10,215 nt of DNA from Mageeibacillus sp. UBA5436 (GCA_002427545.1 DIRM01000030.1:1-10215), one strand, 5' to 3'. Shown: positions 1 through 7,365, counted from the first letter of the stretch. Made by a program: numbers and translations. Notes: generated by a model from the letters alone, not told the origin.

Positions 1-40
1 TTCATGAAAAGCGACTAGTCCTTGCCTATTAAAAATATAT

Positions 41-59
41 TTATGATTAAAATTCATAA
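41..59 (+). promoter_or_regulatory. Possible promoter/operator upstream of the MFS gene
   Basis: The hexamer TATGAT at 42-47 matches five of six bases of the -10 consensus but has no good -35 at the right distance. It lies inside a short inverted repeat, TTATGA (41-46) and TCATAA (54-59), separated by 7 nt. This could be an operator, but arms of six AT-rich bases are easily met by chance here. Nothing else was recognised in positions 1-72. Confidence 0.22.
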
Positions 60-88
60 TTAACAATCGAGTAAAGGAGTAACTTCGC

Positions 89-1285
89 ATGTCAAAAACT
101 CAACAATCTAAAAATGGTTCATCTAGGGCCGTAATTATAGAAATCATAATGTTTTTTACCTATGCTTTCTTTGCGGTCAACTGGATTGCAGGTAGCACAT
201 TAACACCTGAAATAATGAATCATTTTGGTTTAACGGAATTCGCTTCCGCTACATTTATTTCAAATGCAATTACCATTGCAAAAATCATCGGCAATTTTTT
301 AGCTGCCTCATTGCTAAATAAATTATTACCTAAAAAAGCTATTGGGCTCGCCTCTTTTTTAACTTTTACAGGTAGTTTATTAGCAGTGTTTGCCCCCGCA
401 TATTGGGTATTCATCTTAGGACGTTTTATTATGGGCTTTGGTGGCGCACTATTTGTCGTTTATTTCAGCCCTGTTGTTGTAAATTATTTTTCACCTGATA
501 AAAGACCAACTGTAAATGCAATTAATAATGTTGCCTATAATACTGGTAGCATTATTGCTCTTCTTATTGTTGGGCCAGTTATTGCTTGGTTGAATACTTG
601 GCAAGCAAGCATGGGTTTCTTCGCCACAATTAGCGGTGTTCTCTTTGTGCTTTGGCATTTCTTAGGTGAAGATTTTGAACTGAACAGCAATGCAGGAAAA
701 ATTGATCAACAATCTTATACAACTAAAGATGCCTTGAAAGAAAAAGTTAATTGGCTATTACCTTTAACTTATTCTGGTTTATTAACTCTTTATATTGTTT
801 TGCTTAATATGTTCCCTTTAACAAAAACAGCAGCAATCGGTGGCAAAACCCTCAGTACCTTAATGGCTGTTGGTGGTGTCATTGGTTCCGTAATAGCAAT
901 TGGGCTATCTAAAGTTTATTCTAAAAGAAAACCAGTCATTATCATTTGTGGTATTTTAATGACCGCATTTGGTGCAATTATGCTCAAAACAACATCACCT
1001 TCTCTGGCAATTGTAACCGCTCTCTTAATCGGTATTTTCATGTTTTTACCAGTTACTTCTTTGGTCATGATTCCTGTTGAATTACCAGGTATGACACCAA
1101 ATAAAGTTACTGTTGTTATGGGTGTTTTCTGGGCTATCGCTTACATTATTGAAACTATCGTCTACTATATTTTAGGTTTTGTTGTAGATGCTAAAGGTTA
1201 TTCTACCGCAATTTGGATTGCGCTCATATTTAGTTTGACGTTTTTTATTGGTGGTCTCCTCTTGCCAGAAACTGGCAAAGATTAA
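89..1285 (+). CDS. MFS transporter, 12 transmembrane helices, probable organic-anion carrier
   Basis: A 398-residue integral membrane protein of the major facilitator superfamily. Hydrophobic segments can be placed at about residues 15-35, 52-74, 84-102, 105-132, 147-168 and 172-192, then after a polar central loop (193-218) at 221-243, 255-274, 282-299, 303-330, 338-365 and 371-393. This is the usual 6+6 layout. The stretch GRFIMGFGGALFVVYFSP (111-128) resembles the conserved fourth helix, while the loop after helix 2 (LLNKLLPKKAIG) is a degenerate form of MFS motif A. The start is set by AAAGGAG at 73-79, 9 nt before the ATG. The gene lies 85 bp before a CoA-transferase gene with no terminator between, so co-transcription is likely and a carboxylate substrate is a reasonable inference. 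The substrate cannot be read from the sequence; the family call is firm. Confidence 0.85.
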   Translation: MSKTQQSKNGSSRAVIIEIIMFFTYAFFAVNWIAGSTLTPEIMNHFGLTEFASATFISNAITIAKIIGNFLAASLLNKLLPKKAIGLASFLTFTGSLLAVFAPAYWVFILGRFIMGFGGALFVVYFSPVVVNYFSPDKRPTVNAINNVAYNTGSIIALLIVGPVIAWLNTWQASMGFFATISGVLFVLWHFLGEDFELNSNAGKIDQQSYTTKDALKEKVNWLLPLTYSGLLTLYIVLLNMFPLTKTAAIGGKTLSTLMAVGGVIGSVIAIGLSKVYSKRKPVIIICGILMTAFGAIMLKTTSPSLAIVTALLIGIFMFLPVTSLVMIPVELPGMTPNKVTVVMGVFWAIAYIIETIVYYILGFVVDAKGYSTAIWIALIFSLTFFIGGLLLPETGKD

Positions 1286-1370
1286 AACGCCTGAAAATAA
1301 CAACAAAACATTTAGGATTCTAATAAGTTTAAGTACCTAAAAGTACATTCAAGAAAGGAATATTTATAAA

Positions 1371-2705
1371 ATGACAACTTTTCAAGAACAATATAATGCT
1401 AAATTAAAAACAGCTTCAGAGGCTTTAGATTTAATTAAAGATAATGATTATATTTTTAGTGCTCAAGCAGCAGCAGAACCAATTGAAATTATGTCTAATC
1501 TACAACATTTAAAAGAAACTGGTGTTAAGAATTGTATATTGACAACCACTTTACCAATTCGTGATTATCCTTCATTCCACGATCCTGAAATGAAAGGTGT
1601 TTTAGATCATCTTACCTGGTTCTTATCAGCTGGTTTACGTAAATCTTATCAAGAAAAATTAGTTAGTCCTGTTCCACAAAGATCAAATACCGCTTTATCC
1701 AAAGCTTTAAAGCGCTGTAAACATGAAGGTAGAAGACCAGTTGTTATTGCAACTGTATCCCCTATGGACGAACATGGTTATATGTCTTTCTCAATCAGTT
1801 CCATTTATGAAATGGATTTAGTTCAGAAGGGAGCTTTGACAATTGTTGAAGTCAATCCTAATTTTCCTCGTACATTTGGCGATACTCAATTACATGTTTC
1901 AAGAGCAGACGCTATTGTTGAGGCCAATCACCCTATTCCAATTTCTAATATTCTTCCTTATACAGAAAAAGATGCTACGATTGGCAAATATATTGCTGAT
2001 TTAATAGAAGATGGCTCCACTATACAACTTGGAATTGGTAATATTCCAAATGCTGTTGCCCATGAACTGAAAACTAAAAAACACCTTGGTATTCACACAG
2101 AAATGTTTACTGAAACCATGATTGATCTTATTGAATGTGGAGCTGTAGACAATACACAAAAAGGTATGGATGAAGGATATTCAGTTTGTTCTTTTACAAT
2201 GGGCAGCCAACGTCTCTACGACTACGTCAATAACAATCCTAGTGTTCTATTTAAATCTTGTATGTATACTAATAATCCATATGTCATTGGTAAGTTAAAT
2301 AAGTTTATCTCGATTAATGCAGCTTTGGAAATGGATTTATTTGGCCAAGCTGCTTCCGAGACAGCCAATGGTTTACCATGGTCTGGAACAGGTGGTCAAT
2401 CTGAAACAATCATGGGTTCAGAGATTTCTGATGGAGGAAAATCCTTTCTAGCTTTCCATTCAACCTATACTACAAAAGATGAAAATGGTAATAAAGTTTT
2501 AAAATCTAAAATAGTTCCTTATTTAACTAAAAACTCTGCTGTTACAACTAGCCGAAATGATGTTGATTATGTTGTAACTGAATATGGAGTTGCTTGGTTA
2601 AGCGATTTAAGTATTGGTGAACGTGCAAAAGCATTGATCAAAATTGCTCATCCTGATTTTCGAGAAGAATTAACTCGTCAAGCAGAAGAAATGCACATTT
2701 GGTAA
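1371..2705 (+). CDS. Acetyl-CoA hydrolase/transferase-family CoA-transferase (butyryl-CoA:acetate or 4-hydroxybutyrate CoA-transferase type)
   Basis: A 444-residue cytoplasmic enzyme of the class I CoA-transferase group that includes 4-hydroxybutyrate CoA-transferase and butyryl-CoA:acetate CoA-transferase. These move CoA between acyl-CoA and a free acid through a glutamyl-CoA intermediate. The N-terminal domain covers about 1-200. The C-terminal domain holds GIGNIP (221-226), GIHTEMF (240-246) with the expected catalytic Glu244, SGTGGQ (338-343), GGKSFLAF (355-362) and DYVVTEYGVAWL (399-410). Length is typical. After GTGGQ the sequence reads SETIMGSE where better-known members tend to have DF-containing sequence, so substrate preference may differ. 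The ribosome binding site is AAAGGA at 1354-1359, 11 nt before ATG. The gene follows the MFS transporter and precedes a strong terminator. The family is certain; the acyl substrate is not. Confidence 0.88.
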   Translation: MTTFQEQYNAKLKTASEALDLIKDNDYIFSAQAAAEPIEIMSNLQHLKETGVKNCILTTTLPIRDYPSFHDPEMKGVLDHLTWFLSAGLRKSYQEKLVSPVPQRSNTALSKALKRCKHEGRRPVVIATVSPMDEHGYMSFSISSIYEMDLVQKGALTIVEVNPNFPRTFGDTQLHVSRADAIVEANHPIPISNILPYTEKDATIGKYIADLIEDGSTIQLGIGNIPNAVAHELKTKKHLGIHTEMFTETMIDLIECGAVDNTQKGMDEGYSVCSFTMGSQRLYDYVNNNPSVLFKSCMYTNNPYVIGKLNKFISINAALEMDLFGQAASETANGLPWSGTGGQSETIMGSEISDGGKSFLAFHSTYTTKDENGNKVLKSKIVPYLTKNSAVTTSRNDVDYVVTEYGVAWLSDLSIGERAKALIKIAHPDFREELTRQAEEMHIW

Positions 2706-2775
2706 AACAAATAAGGTCAAAACAAAAGAATCTTTGATTTTGTTTTCCTAAAAAATATCCTCTAAAACCTTTTTT

Positions 2776-2816
2776 AGCCCTTAAAATTTTGATTTTTAAG
2801 GGCTTTTTCTCTTTTT
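2776..2816 (+). terminator. Rho-independent terminator after the CoA-transferase gene
   Basis: AGCCCTTAAAA (2776-2786) pairs perfectly with TTTTAAGGGCT (2794-2804) around a 7-nt loop, and is followed by a T-rich tract through about 2816. It ends the MFS/CoA-transferase transcript about 70 bp past the stop codon. The rest of 2706-3002 holds a TTGACA at 2840-2845 that would make a good -35 box for the next gene, but no convincing -10 stands at 16-18 nt from it. Confidence 0.9.
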
Positions 2817-2989
2817 ATATGAAAACTTTAATAAAAAACTTGACAAGAATATCTGCTAATAATTAAGCTTTGATAAATAGGTATAAGCATGCCTCTTTAA
2901 TTTGATTTCGATATAGATTATTTTATGGAATAAATCTTTTTTATAAAACACCTAATCTATTAGATCGAATAAAATTAATTTGGCTTGAT

Positions 2990-3005
2990 AAGGAGCAAAT
3001 TTCTG
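2990..3005 (+). promoter_or_regulatory. Ribosome binding site that sets a CTG start
   Basis: AAGGAG at 2990-2995 is a near-perfect Shine-Dalgarno sequence. The in-frame codon at a workable distance is CTG at 3003-3005, 7 nt downstream. The only other non-ATG candidate nearby, TTG at 2985, lies upstream of this site and has no ribosome binding site of its own. The first in-frame ATG is far inside the conserved membrane domain. Confidence 0.65.
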
Positions 3006-4334
3006 GACACTAGTCATATAATACAGATTATTATTTTTATTCTGTGTATTCTACTATCTGCATATTTTTCATCAGCTGAGTCGGCATTTACTACTGTTAA
3101 TATTATTAATATTCGCAACTTAGCAGAAGATGACAATAAAAAAGCTAAAATCATTTTACCTTTAATTGAAGATCATAATAAATTAATGAGTACAATTTTG
3201 ATTGGCAACAATTTAGTCAATATCCTGGCAGCATCTCTGGCAACTGCATTTAGCATAGACATATTTGGTGGTATTGCTGTTGGAATTACAGTAGGTATTG
3301 TCACTTTGATTGTTTTAATTTTTGGTGAAATTATGCCAAAAGCATTGGCTGTCAAAAATGCGGAAAAAATTTCTTTATCTAAAGCAAATAGCATGAGGTT
3401 TTTTGTTGTTATTTTATCTCCTATTACCTTCATTCTTTTGAAAATAAGCAATATATTAGCTAAAGTCTTTGGCAATAAAAATGAGGAACATAAACCTTTT
3501 GTGACTCAGGAAGAACTCATATCATTAGTTAATATGGGTCATGAGGAAGGTGTTTTAGCCGAAGATGAAAAAGAGATGTTAGAAAATGTATTTGAATTTA
3601 AGGATACACCTGTGCGAGCAATTATGACGCCACGTCCAGATATTATTTCTATCGATTCGAATATTTCATATTCAGAATTAAAACAATTATTTCGCGAAGA
3701 TTTTCATTCTAGATTACCCGTTTGCGAAGAAAGTCTAGATAAAATTATCGGCTTTATTCATGTCCGCGATTTTGCCATTCAAGATTTTAATGATGAAAAT
3801 TTTGATTTAACCAAAATTATTCGTAAGCCTTATTTTACCTATGAATTACAAAGTGTCACTAAATTACTTAAATCGATGCGTCAAGAACATATACAATTGG
3901 CTATTGTTTTAGATGAATATGGTGGTACTGCAGGTCTTGTATCTATTGAAGATTTAGTCGAAGAAATCATCGGCGAAATTGAAGATGAACATGATCTGAT
4001 GGAACAGGATATTAGTAAATTAAATGAGCAAGACTATTTAATCGATGGCAGCACCAATATTGAAGATGTCAATGATTATTTTGATTTTGAACTTCCTGAA
4101 GATGATTATGATTCTATCGCTGGCTTTCTTTATAGTGAATTTGATCGAGTGCCAAAAGAGAATGATTCTATCAATTATCAAAATTTACGCTTTACCGTCA
4201 AGAAAATGATTAAAAATCGAATTGAAACCATATTTCTACATATATTAACGGATGAAGAAATAGAGGTTTTAAAAGAGAAAAAAGAAGCCGAAAACAACAA
4301 AGAAAATGAAATCCAAGCATCAAGTGATGATTAA
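3003..4334 (+). CDS. CNNM (DUF21)/CBS-pair/CorC-HlyC domain membrane protein
   Basis: An integral membrane protein of the HlyC/CorC (YtfL/YhdP-like) family, 443 residues from the CTG start. The N-terminal CNNM/DUF21 domain has about four hydrophobic segments and the family motifs SAESAF (residues 24-29) and FGEIMPKALAVKNAE (107-121). A linker, NMGHEEGVLAEDE, leads into a CBS pair (about 200-320) with VRAIMTPRPDI and VLDEYGGTAGLVSIEDLVEE (302-321). The CorC_HlyC domain (about 345-420) includes DYDSIAGFLY. The tail is rich in Glu, Lys and Asn. Family members have been linked to magnesium or cobalt efflux; the older haemolysin label is poorly supported. The preceding terminator makes this a separate transcript. 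No clear terminator follows, and the convergent barstar gene ends 57 bp away. The family is certain, the start is inferred, and the transported ion is unknown. Confidence 0.88.
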   Translation: MDTSHIIQIIIFILCILLSAYFSSAESAFTTVNIINIRNLAEDDNKKAKIILPLIEDHNKLMSTILIGNNLVNILAASLATAFSIDIFGGIAVGITVGIVTLIVLIFGEIMPKALAVKNAEKISLSKANSMRFFVVILSPITFILLKISNILAKVFGNKNEEHKPFVTQEELISLVNMGHEEGVLAEDEKEMLENVFEFKDTPVRAIMTPRPDIISIDSNISYSELKQLFREDFHSRLPVCEESLDKIIGFIHVRDFAIQDFNDENFDLTKIIRKPYFTYELQSVTKLLKSMRQEHIQLAIVLDEYGGTAGLVSIEDLVEEIIGEIEDEHDLMEQDISKLNEQDYLIDGSTNIEDVNDYFDFELPEDDYDSIAGFLYSEFDRVPKENDSINYQNLRFTVKKMIKNRIETIFLHILTDEEIEVLKEKKEAENNKENEIQASSDD

Positions 4335-4391
4335 TTTTTCTTTAAACATTCAAATCACGCCATAAATCATTAAAAAACTATAAGCCTGGCA

Positions 4392-4670
4392 TTATCTTTC
4401 CATCAAAAGTTTAAGCCAAAAATAGGTGTTTTCTTGCGTCATATCATCAAAAACGCCTAAAAACTTAGCGGCATAAGATCCTAAATTGTCGTATAGAGAA
4501 TCTATATTTTTTAATTCTATCAAGGTATAATCTCTAATCTCAGTTAATGAATCCCAAAGCGCATCTAAATTATGACCATAATATTCAGGTAATTCTAATT
4601 TATCTTTTAGAAATTGATGTAATTCTTTTTCATTTTTTATATCTTTAAAATCTAATGTAATTAATCGCAT
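4392..4670 (-). CDS. Barstar-family ribonuclease inhibitor
   Basis: A 92-residue cytoplasmic protein without a signal peptide, matching barstar in length (about 90). The diagnostic segment LELPEYYGHNLDALWDSLTE (25-44) closely matches the barnase-binding helix and loop of Bacillus amyloliquefaciens barstar. Tyr30, Asp36, Trp39 and Asp40 line up with barstar Tyr29, Asp35, Trp38 and Asp39, residues known to contact barnase or border the interface. Barstar's Cys40 is Ser41 here. The gene is 66 bp downstream of the barnase gene on the same strand with no terminator between, so it is probably co-transcribed. A GGGAG at 4686-4690 lies 15 nt before the ATG, rather far; a nearer GAG at 4681-4683 may help. 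Expected role: bind and inactivate any ribonuclease in the cytoplasm before export. Confidence 0.92.
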   Translation of the reverse strand: MRLITLDFKDIKNEKELHQFLKDKLELPEYYGHNLDALWDSLTEIRDYTLIELKNIDSLYDNLGSYAAKFLGVFDDMTQENTYFWLKLLMER

Positions 4671-4736
4671 AAATAATAAACTCGACTCCCCATTATAAAT
4701 AATTGTTTTTTTACAAAATCGTTAAATATCTTTTCA

Positions 4737-5297
4737 TTAATAAATCTGTTCAAAACTAGCATAATGATCGTCTGTGTAAAAAATCAAGCCATCATTCGAA
4801 TAAACAAGACGTTTCGCATTACGCGTACCGCTAAAATAATCAATATCACATTCATAATATTGTCTACCTGTTTCTTTTGGCAATTGGCCTTCTCTATTAC
4901 CAAATTTGTCCCCACCAATACTCATACCTGGCGCTACTTCATTTAAATTGCCTTTTTGTGGATTCCAGCCTAAATCATAAGCTTCATCTTTCGTTATATA
5001 ATTGATGGGTAATTCTTGAAATTCATATAAATAGAGAGAAACCTCATCGCGCGAAGTATATGGCTCGCCATAAACGATTTTTGTATTTTGGCTTTGCTTC
5101 TCTGTTTGAGCAATCTGAGCATCTGAAGTTTTCTCGTTTTCTCCTAATTTTGAATTCTCTTCAATAGCTACTGTGGTTTCTACATTAGTAGCAGTCAGTT
5201 CTTTATTTGAGACTTGACCGCATGCTATCAATCCAAAAATTAAAGTTAAGATTAAGACAAACAAGCCAGCCTTTTGAAAGATCATGTTTTTCTTCAT
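4737..5297 (-). CDS. Barnase-family guanyl-preferring ribonuclease, predicted lipoprotein
   Basis: A 186-residue secreted endoribonuclease. Residues 1-26 form a lipoprotein signal: a Lys-containing N-terminus, a hydrophobic core and a lipobox LIAC with Cys26 as the lipidation site. Residues 27-75 are a low-complexity linker rich in Glu, Thr, Asn and Gln. Residues 77-186 align with barnase to its exact C-terminus, apparently without gaps (barnase number plus 76). Lys103, Glu149, Arg159, Arg163 and His178 correspond to barnase Lys27, Glu73, Arg83, Arg87 and His102, so the active site is complete. Other shared segments are ITKDEAYDLGW, GNLNEVAPGMSIGGD and YFSGTRN. Cys150 replaces Ala74, next to the catalytic Glu. 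Barnase cleaves single-stranded RNA, preferring sites after G. The start ATG has only a weak purine-rich site upstream. It is first in a unit with barstar and divergent from pepT. Confidence 0.94.
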   Translation of the reverse strand: MKKNMIFQKAGLFVLILTLIFGLIACGQVSNKELTATNVETTVAIEENSKLGENEKTSDAQIAQTEKQSQNTKIVYGEPYTSRDEVSLYLYEFQELPINYITKDEAYDLGWNPQKGNLNEVAPGMSIGGDKFGNREGQLPKETGRQYYECDIDYFSGTRNAKRLVYSNDGLIFYTDDHYASFEQIY

Positions 5298-5323
5298 TAT
5301 TCTTTTTTCTCATTTCTATTTTT

Positions 5324-5352
5324 TTGACAAACTTGGCTTAAGCTTGTCTAAA
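5324..5352 (+). promoter_or_regulatory. Candidate pepT promoter with imperfect palindrome
   Basis: A perfect -35 box TTGACA (5324-5329) stands 17 nt before TCTAAA (5347-5352), a four-of-six -10 match. Between and across them lies an inverted repeat, GACAAACTT (5326-5334) and AAGCTTGTC (5340-5348), with one mismatch and a 5-nt centre. The placement between -35 and -10 is what an operator would show, but no binding protein is identified. Confidence 0.42.
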
Positions 5353-5373
5353 CTTTTCATTCGAACTATTATT

Positions 5374-5402
5374 ATTTTAATCGAAAGAATCGATAAGAAC
5401 AA
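5374..5402 (-). promoter_or_regulatory. Candidate promoter of the barnase-barstar unit
   Basis: Read on the minus strand, TTGTTC (5402-5397) is followed after 17 nt by TAAAAT (5379-5374), a five-of-six -10 match with a weak -35. Transcription would begin near 5367, some 70 nt before the barnase ATG, crossing the candidate pepT promoter. The two promoters would therefore overlap and face away from each other. Confidence 0.35.
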
Positions 5403-5423
5403 TTAGAAAACAAGGAGAAAAAT

Positions 5424-6707
5424 ATGCTCGTCAAAAAAACTGATAGTGAAATTTTACAATACGCTTTAGAATATTTTCAAGATTATATTAAATATGAAAG
5501 CACCTCTGATCCTAAAAATCCAAATTGCCCTTCTAGTGAAAAAATCTGGATCTTGGCCAAAAGAATCAAAGCTGATTTAGAAGAATTAGGTTTAAAAGTA
5601 GAACTGGATAAAAATTGCTATCTTTATGCCACTTTACCGAGTAATTTACCAAGTGGTCAAAAGGCTAAATATACTTTAGGTTTAATTGCTCATATGGATA
5701 CTTCACCTGATATGAATGGCAAAGACATTAAGGCAAGACGTTTAAACTATACTGGTGATCCAATTATTTTAAATGAAAAACATGATAATTTTCTAAATCA
5801 AAAAGAAGAAGCCATTGTTTTATCTGAGGACTTATTCCCTAATTTAGCAAAATATAAAGATCAAGATATTATTGTCACCGATGGGCATACTTTACTTGGT
5901 GCTGATGACAAAGCTGGTTTAGTAGAAATTATGGCTTTAGTCAAATATTTAATTAATCATCCAGAAATTCCACATGGTGATTTAAAAATTGCTTTTACAC
6001 CTGATGAAGAAATCGGCCGTGGTGCAGATTTATTTGATGTTGAAAAGTTTGCTGCTGATTATGCTTATACGCTTGATGGTTCTGTTCTAGGTGAAATCGA
6101 ATGGGAAAACTTTAATGCTGCAGCTGCTGTCATTGATATTAAAGGTTTAAGCGTGCATCCAGGTTCTGCTAAAAACAAAATGCGAAATGCGATGACTTTA
6201 GCAGCACAATTCATTTTAGCCATGCCAGAATCCGAAACACCAGAAAATACAGAAGGTGTCGAAGGTTTTTATCATTTAGTAGAAATGAATGGTAATGTCG
6301 AAGATGCTCGTTTAGAGTATATTATCCGTGACTTTGATAAAGAGAATTTTGCAAAGCGTAAATCTTTTATGCAAGAATTAACTGCAAAATTTAATGAATC
6401 ATACCCTGATGAAAAAGTATTTAGCTGTCAAATTCAAGACTCTTATTACAATATGAAAGAAAAAATCGAGCCGCATCGTTTTCTGATTGATTTTGCTAAA
6501 CAAGCCATGCAAGAAATTGATATTGAACCGATTGAATTACCCATTCGCGGAGGAACCGATGGTTCAAGATTATCTTTTATGAGTTTGCCTTGCCCCAATC
6601 TCTTTACTGGCGGCGAAAATTTTCATGGAAAATACGAATATTTATCCGTAGAAACCATGCAAAAAGCTTTAGACACCATCGTTATTTTGGTACAAAAATT
6701 TATATAA
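5424..6707 (+). CDS. pepT: Peptidase T (tripeptide aminopeptidase, M20B family)
   Basis: A 427-residue cytoplasmic zinc aminopeptidase that removes the N-terminal residue from tripeptides. The metal ligands and catalytic residues of the family are all visible: His90 and Asp92 in GLIAHMDTSPD, Asp161 in LLGADDKAG, Glu195-Glu196 in FTPDEEIGRGAD, Asp218 in YTLDG and His401 in GGENFHGKYE. The dimerisation (lid) domain inserts at about 225-345 and contains VHPGSAKNKMRNA. PIRGGTDGSRLSFM (373-386) is the substrate-carboxylate region. Length is slightly above the roughly 410 residues usual for PepT. The start is set by AAGGAG at 5412-5417, 6 nt before ATG. It is a single-gene transcript with its own candidate promoter, and its last 8 bp overlap the convergent phosphatase gene. 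It probably serves growth on peptides. Confidence 0.95.
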   Translation: MLVKKTDSEILQYALEYFQDYIKYESTSDPKNPNCPSSEKIWILAKRIKADLEELGLKVELDKNCYLYATLPSNLPSGQKAKYTLGLIAHMDTSPDMNGKDIKARRLNYTGDPIILNEKHDNFLNQKEEAIVLSEDLFPNLAKYKDQDIIVTDGHTLLGADDKAGLVEIMALVKYLINHPEIPHGDLKIAFTPDEEIGRGADLFDVEKFAADYAYTLDGSVLGEIEWENFNAAAAVIDIKGLSVHPGSAKNKMRNAMTLAAQFILAMPESETPENTEGVEGFYHLVEMNGNVEDARLEYIIRDFDKENFAKRKSFMQELTAKFNESYPDEKVFSCQIQDSYYNMKEKIEPHRFLIDFAKQAMQEIDIEPIELPIRGGTDGSRLSFMSLPCPNLFTGGENFHGKYEYLSVETMQKALDTIVILVQKFI

Positions 6708-7365
6708 GCTGATTTAATTGCTCAAAAATATTGGCTGGATTTTGATAGTTTTCTAAATACAGATCACAAGTATTCATTAAATCTTTTTGAAAATAGTGAT
6801 TGACTTGATCAAAGATACCAGCCGTAATAAATTTTGCTGATTTGGCTGTTTTTACGGCATGTAAAGCATCTTCAACAATGACGCTTTTTTCTGGCTTGGC
6901 TTGAAGTTTTCTAGCTGCTTCTAAAAATACAGCAGGGTCTTCTTTGCCAATGCCAACATCAGCTACCGTTACAATACTAGAAAAATAATCGAGCATATTG
7001 TTTTGTTTTAAACCAGCATAAGTTGAATCTTTATTCGTTACCGTTGCCACAGCCAATGGTATTTCTTTACTTTTTAAAAACTCTAAAAAATCTTTAGCAC
7101 CGGGTTTCTCTTTAACTTGATTTTCATAAAAACGATGCGCTATTTCTGCCATTTCATCGACCATCTCTGGCACTGTTTTATCAACCTGATAATGATTAAT
7201 AAAATATTGAGCCGATTGTGCTGGTGTCATGGCAAAAAGATCTCGATCTATTTTGTCTTTTGCCTCAATTCCAAGCTCTTTTAAATATAATCTGCCAAAA
7301 TTTTGCCACATCGGCATTGAATCTAAAAGCGTACCGTCTAAATCAAAAATAATTGCTTCAACCAT
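6700..7365 (-). CDS. HAD-superfamily phosphatase, beta-phosphoglucomutase-like
   Basis: A 221-residue cytoplasmic hydrolase of HAD subfamily I. Motif I is FDLDGTLLDS with nucleophile Asp8 and general acid Asp10. A helical cap occupies about residues 16-88. Motif II is AVATVTN with Thr108, motif III is Lys141 in GIGKEDPAVF, and motif IV is VIVEDALHAV with Glu165-Asp166. All catalytic positions are present, so an active phosphatase or phosphomutase is expected; the substrate cannot be told from sequence. AAAGGA (7380-7375 on this strand) lies 9 nt before the ATG. The gene is convergent with pepT, with an 8-bp overlap of the two 3' ends and therefore no room for an ordinary terminator between them. 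Confidence 0.85.
   Translation of the reverse strand: MVEAIIFDLDGTLLDSMPMWQNFGRLYLKELGIEAKDKIDRDLFAMTPAQSAQYFINHYQVDKTVPEMVDEMAEIAHRFYENQVKEKPGAKDFLEFLKSKEIPLAVATVTNKDSTYAGLKQNNMLDYFSSIVTVADVGIGKEDPAVFLEAARKLQAKPEKSVIVEDALHAVKTAKSAKFITAGIFDQVNHYFQKDLMNTCDLYLENYQNPANIFEQLNQLI

Noticed and set aside
220..414. Minus-strand open frame of 64 codons
   Set aside because: It lies wholly inside the MFS transporter gene, has no recognisable domain and no ribosome binding site; it is a shadow of the real gene.
2719..2746. AAAACAAAA / TTTTGTTTT inverted repeat as a second terminator
   Set aside because: The stem has a single G-C pair and a 10-nt loop, so it would be unstable; the GC-containing hairpin at 2776-2804 explains termination.
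2840..2868. Full promoter for the CorC-like gene
   Set aside because: The -35 box TTGACA is perfect, but the hexamers 16-18 nt downstream (such as TTAAGC) are poor -10 matches, so only half a promoter can be supported.
2985..2987. TTG as the start of the CorC-like gene
   Set aside because: The only good Shine-Dalgarno sequence (2990-2995) lies downstream of it, inside what would be the coding sequence.
3173..3475. Minus-strand open frame of 100 codons
   Set aside because: It is antisense to the conserved membrane domain of the CorC-like gene and reads as reversed hydrophobic sequence with no family resemblance.
4671..4736. Terminator or promoter between barnase and barstar
   Set aside because: No stable hairpin or paired -35/-10 boxes were found on the minus strand in this 66-bp gap; co-transcription is the simpler reading.
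4764..4946. Plus-strand open frame of 60 codons
   Set aside because: It is antisense to the catalytic domain of the barnase gene, which is clearly real.
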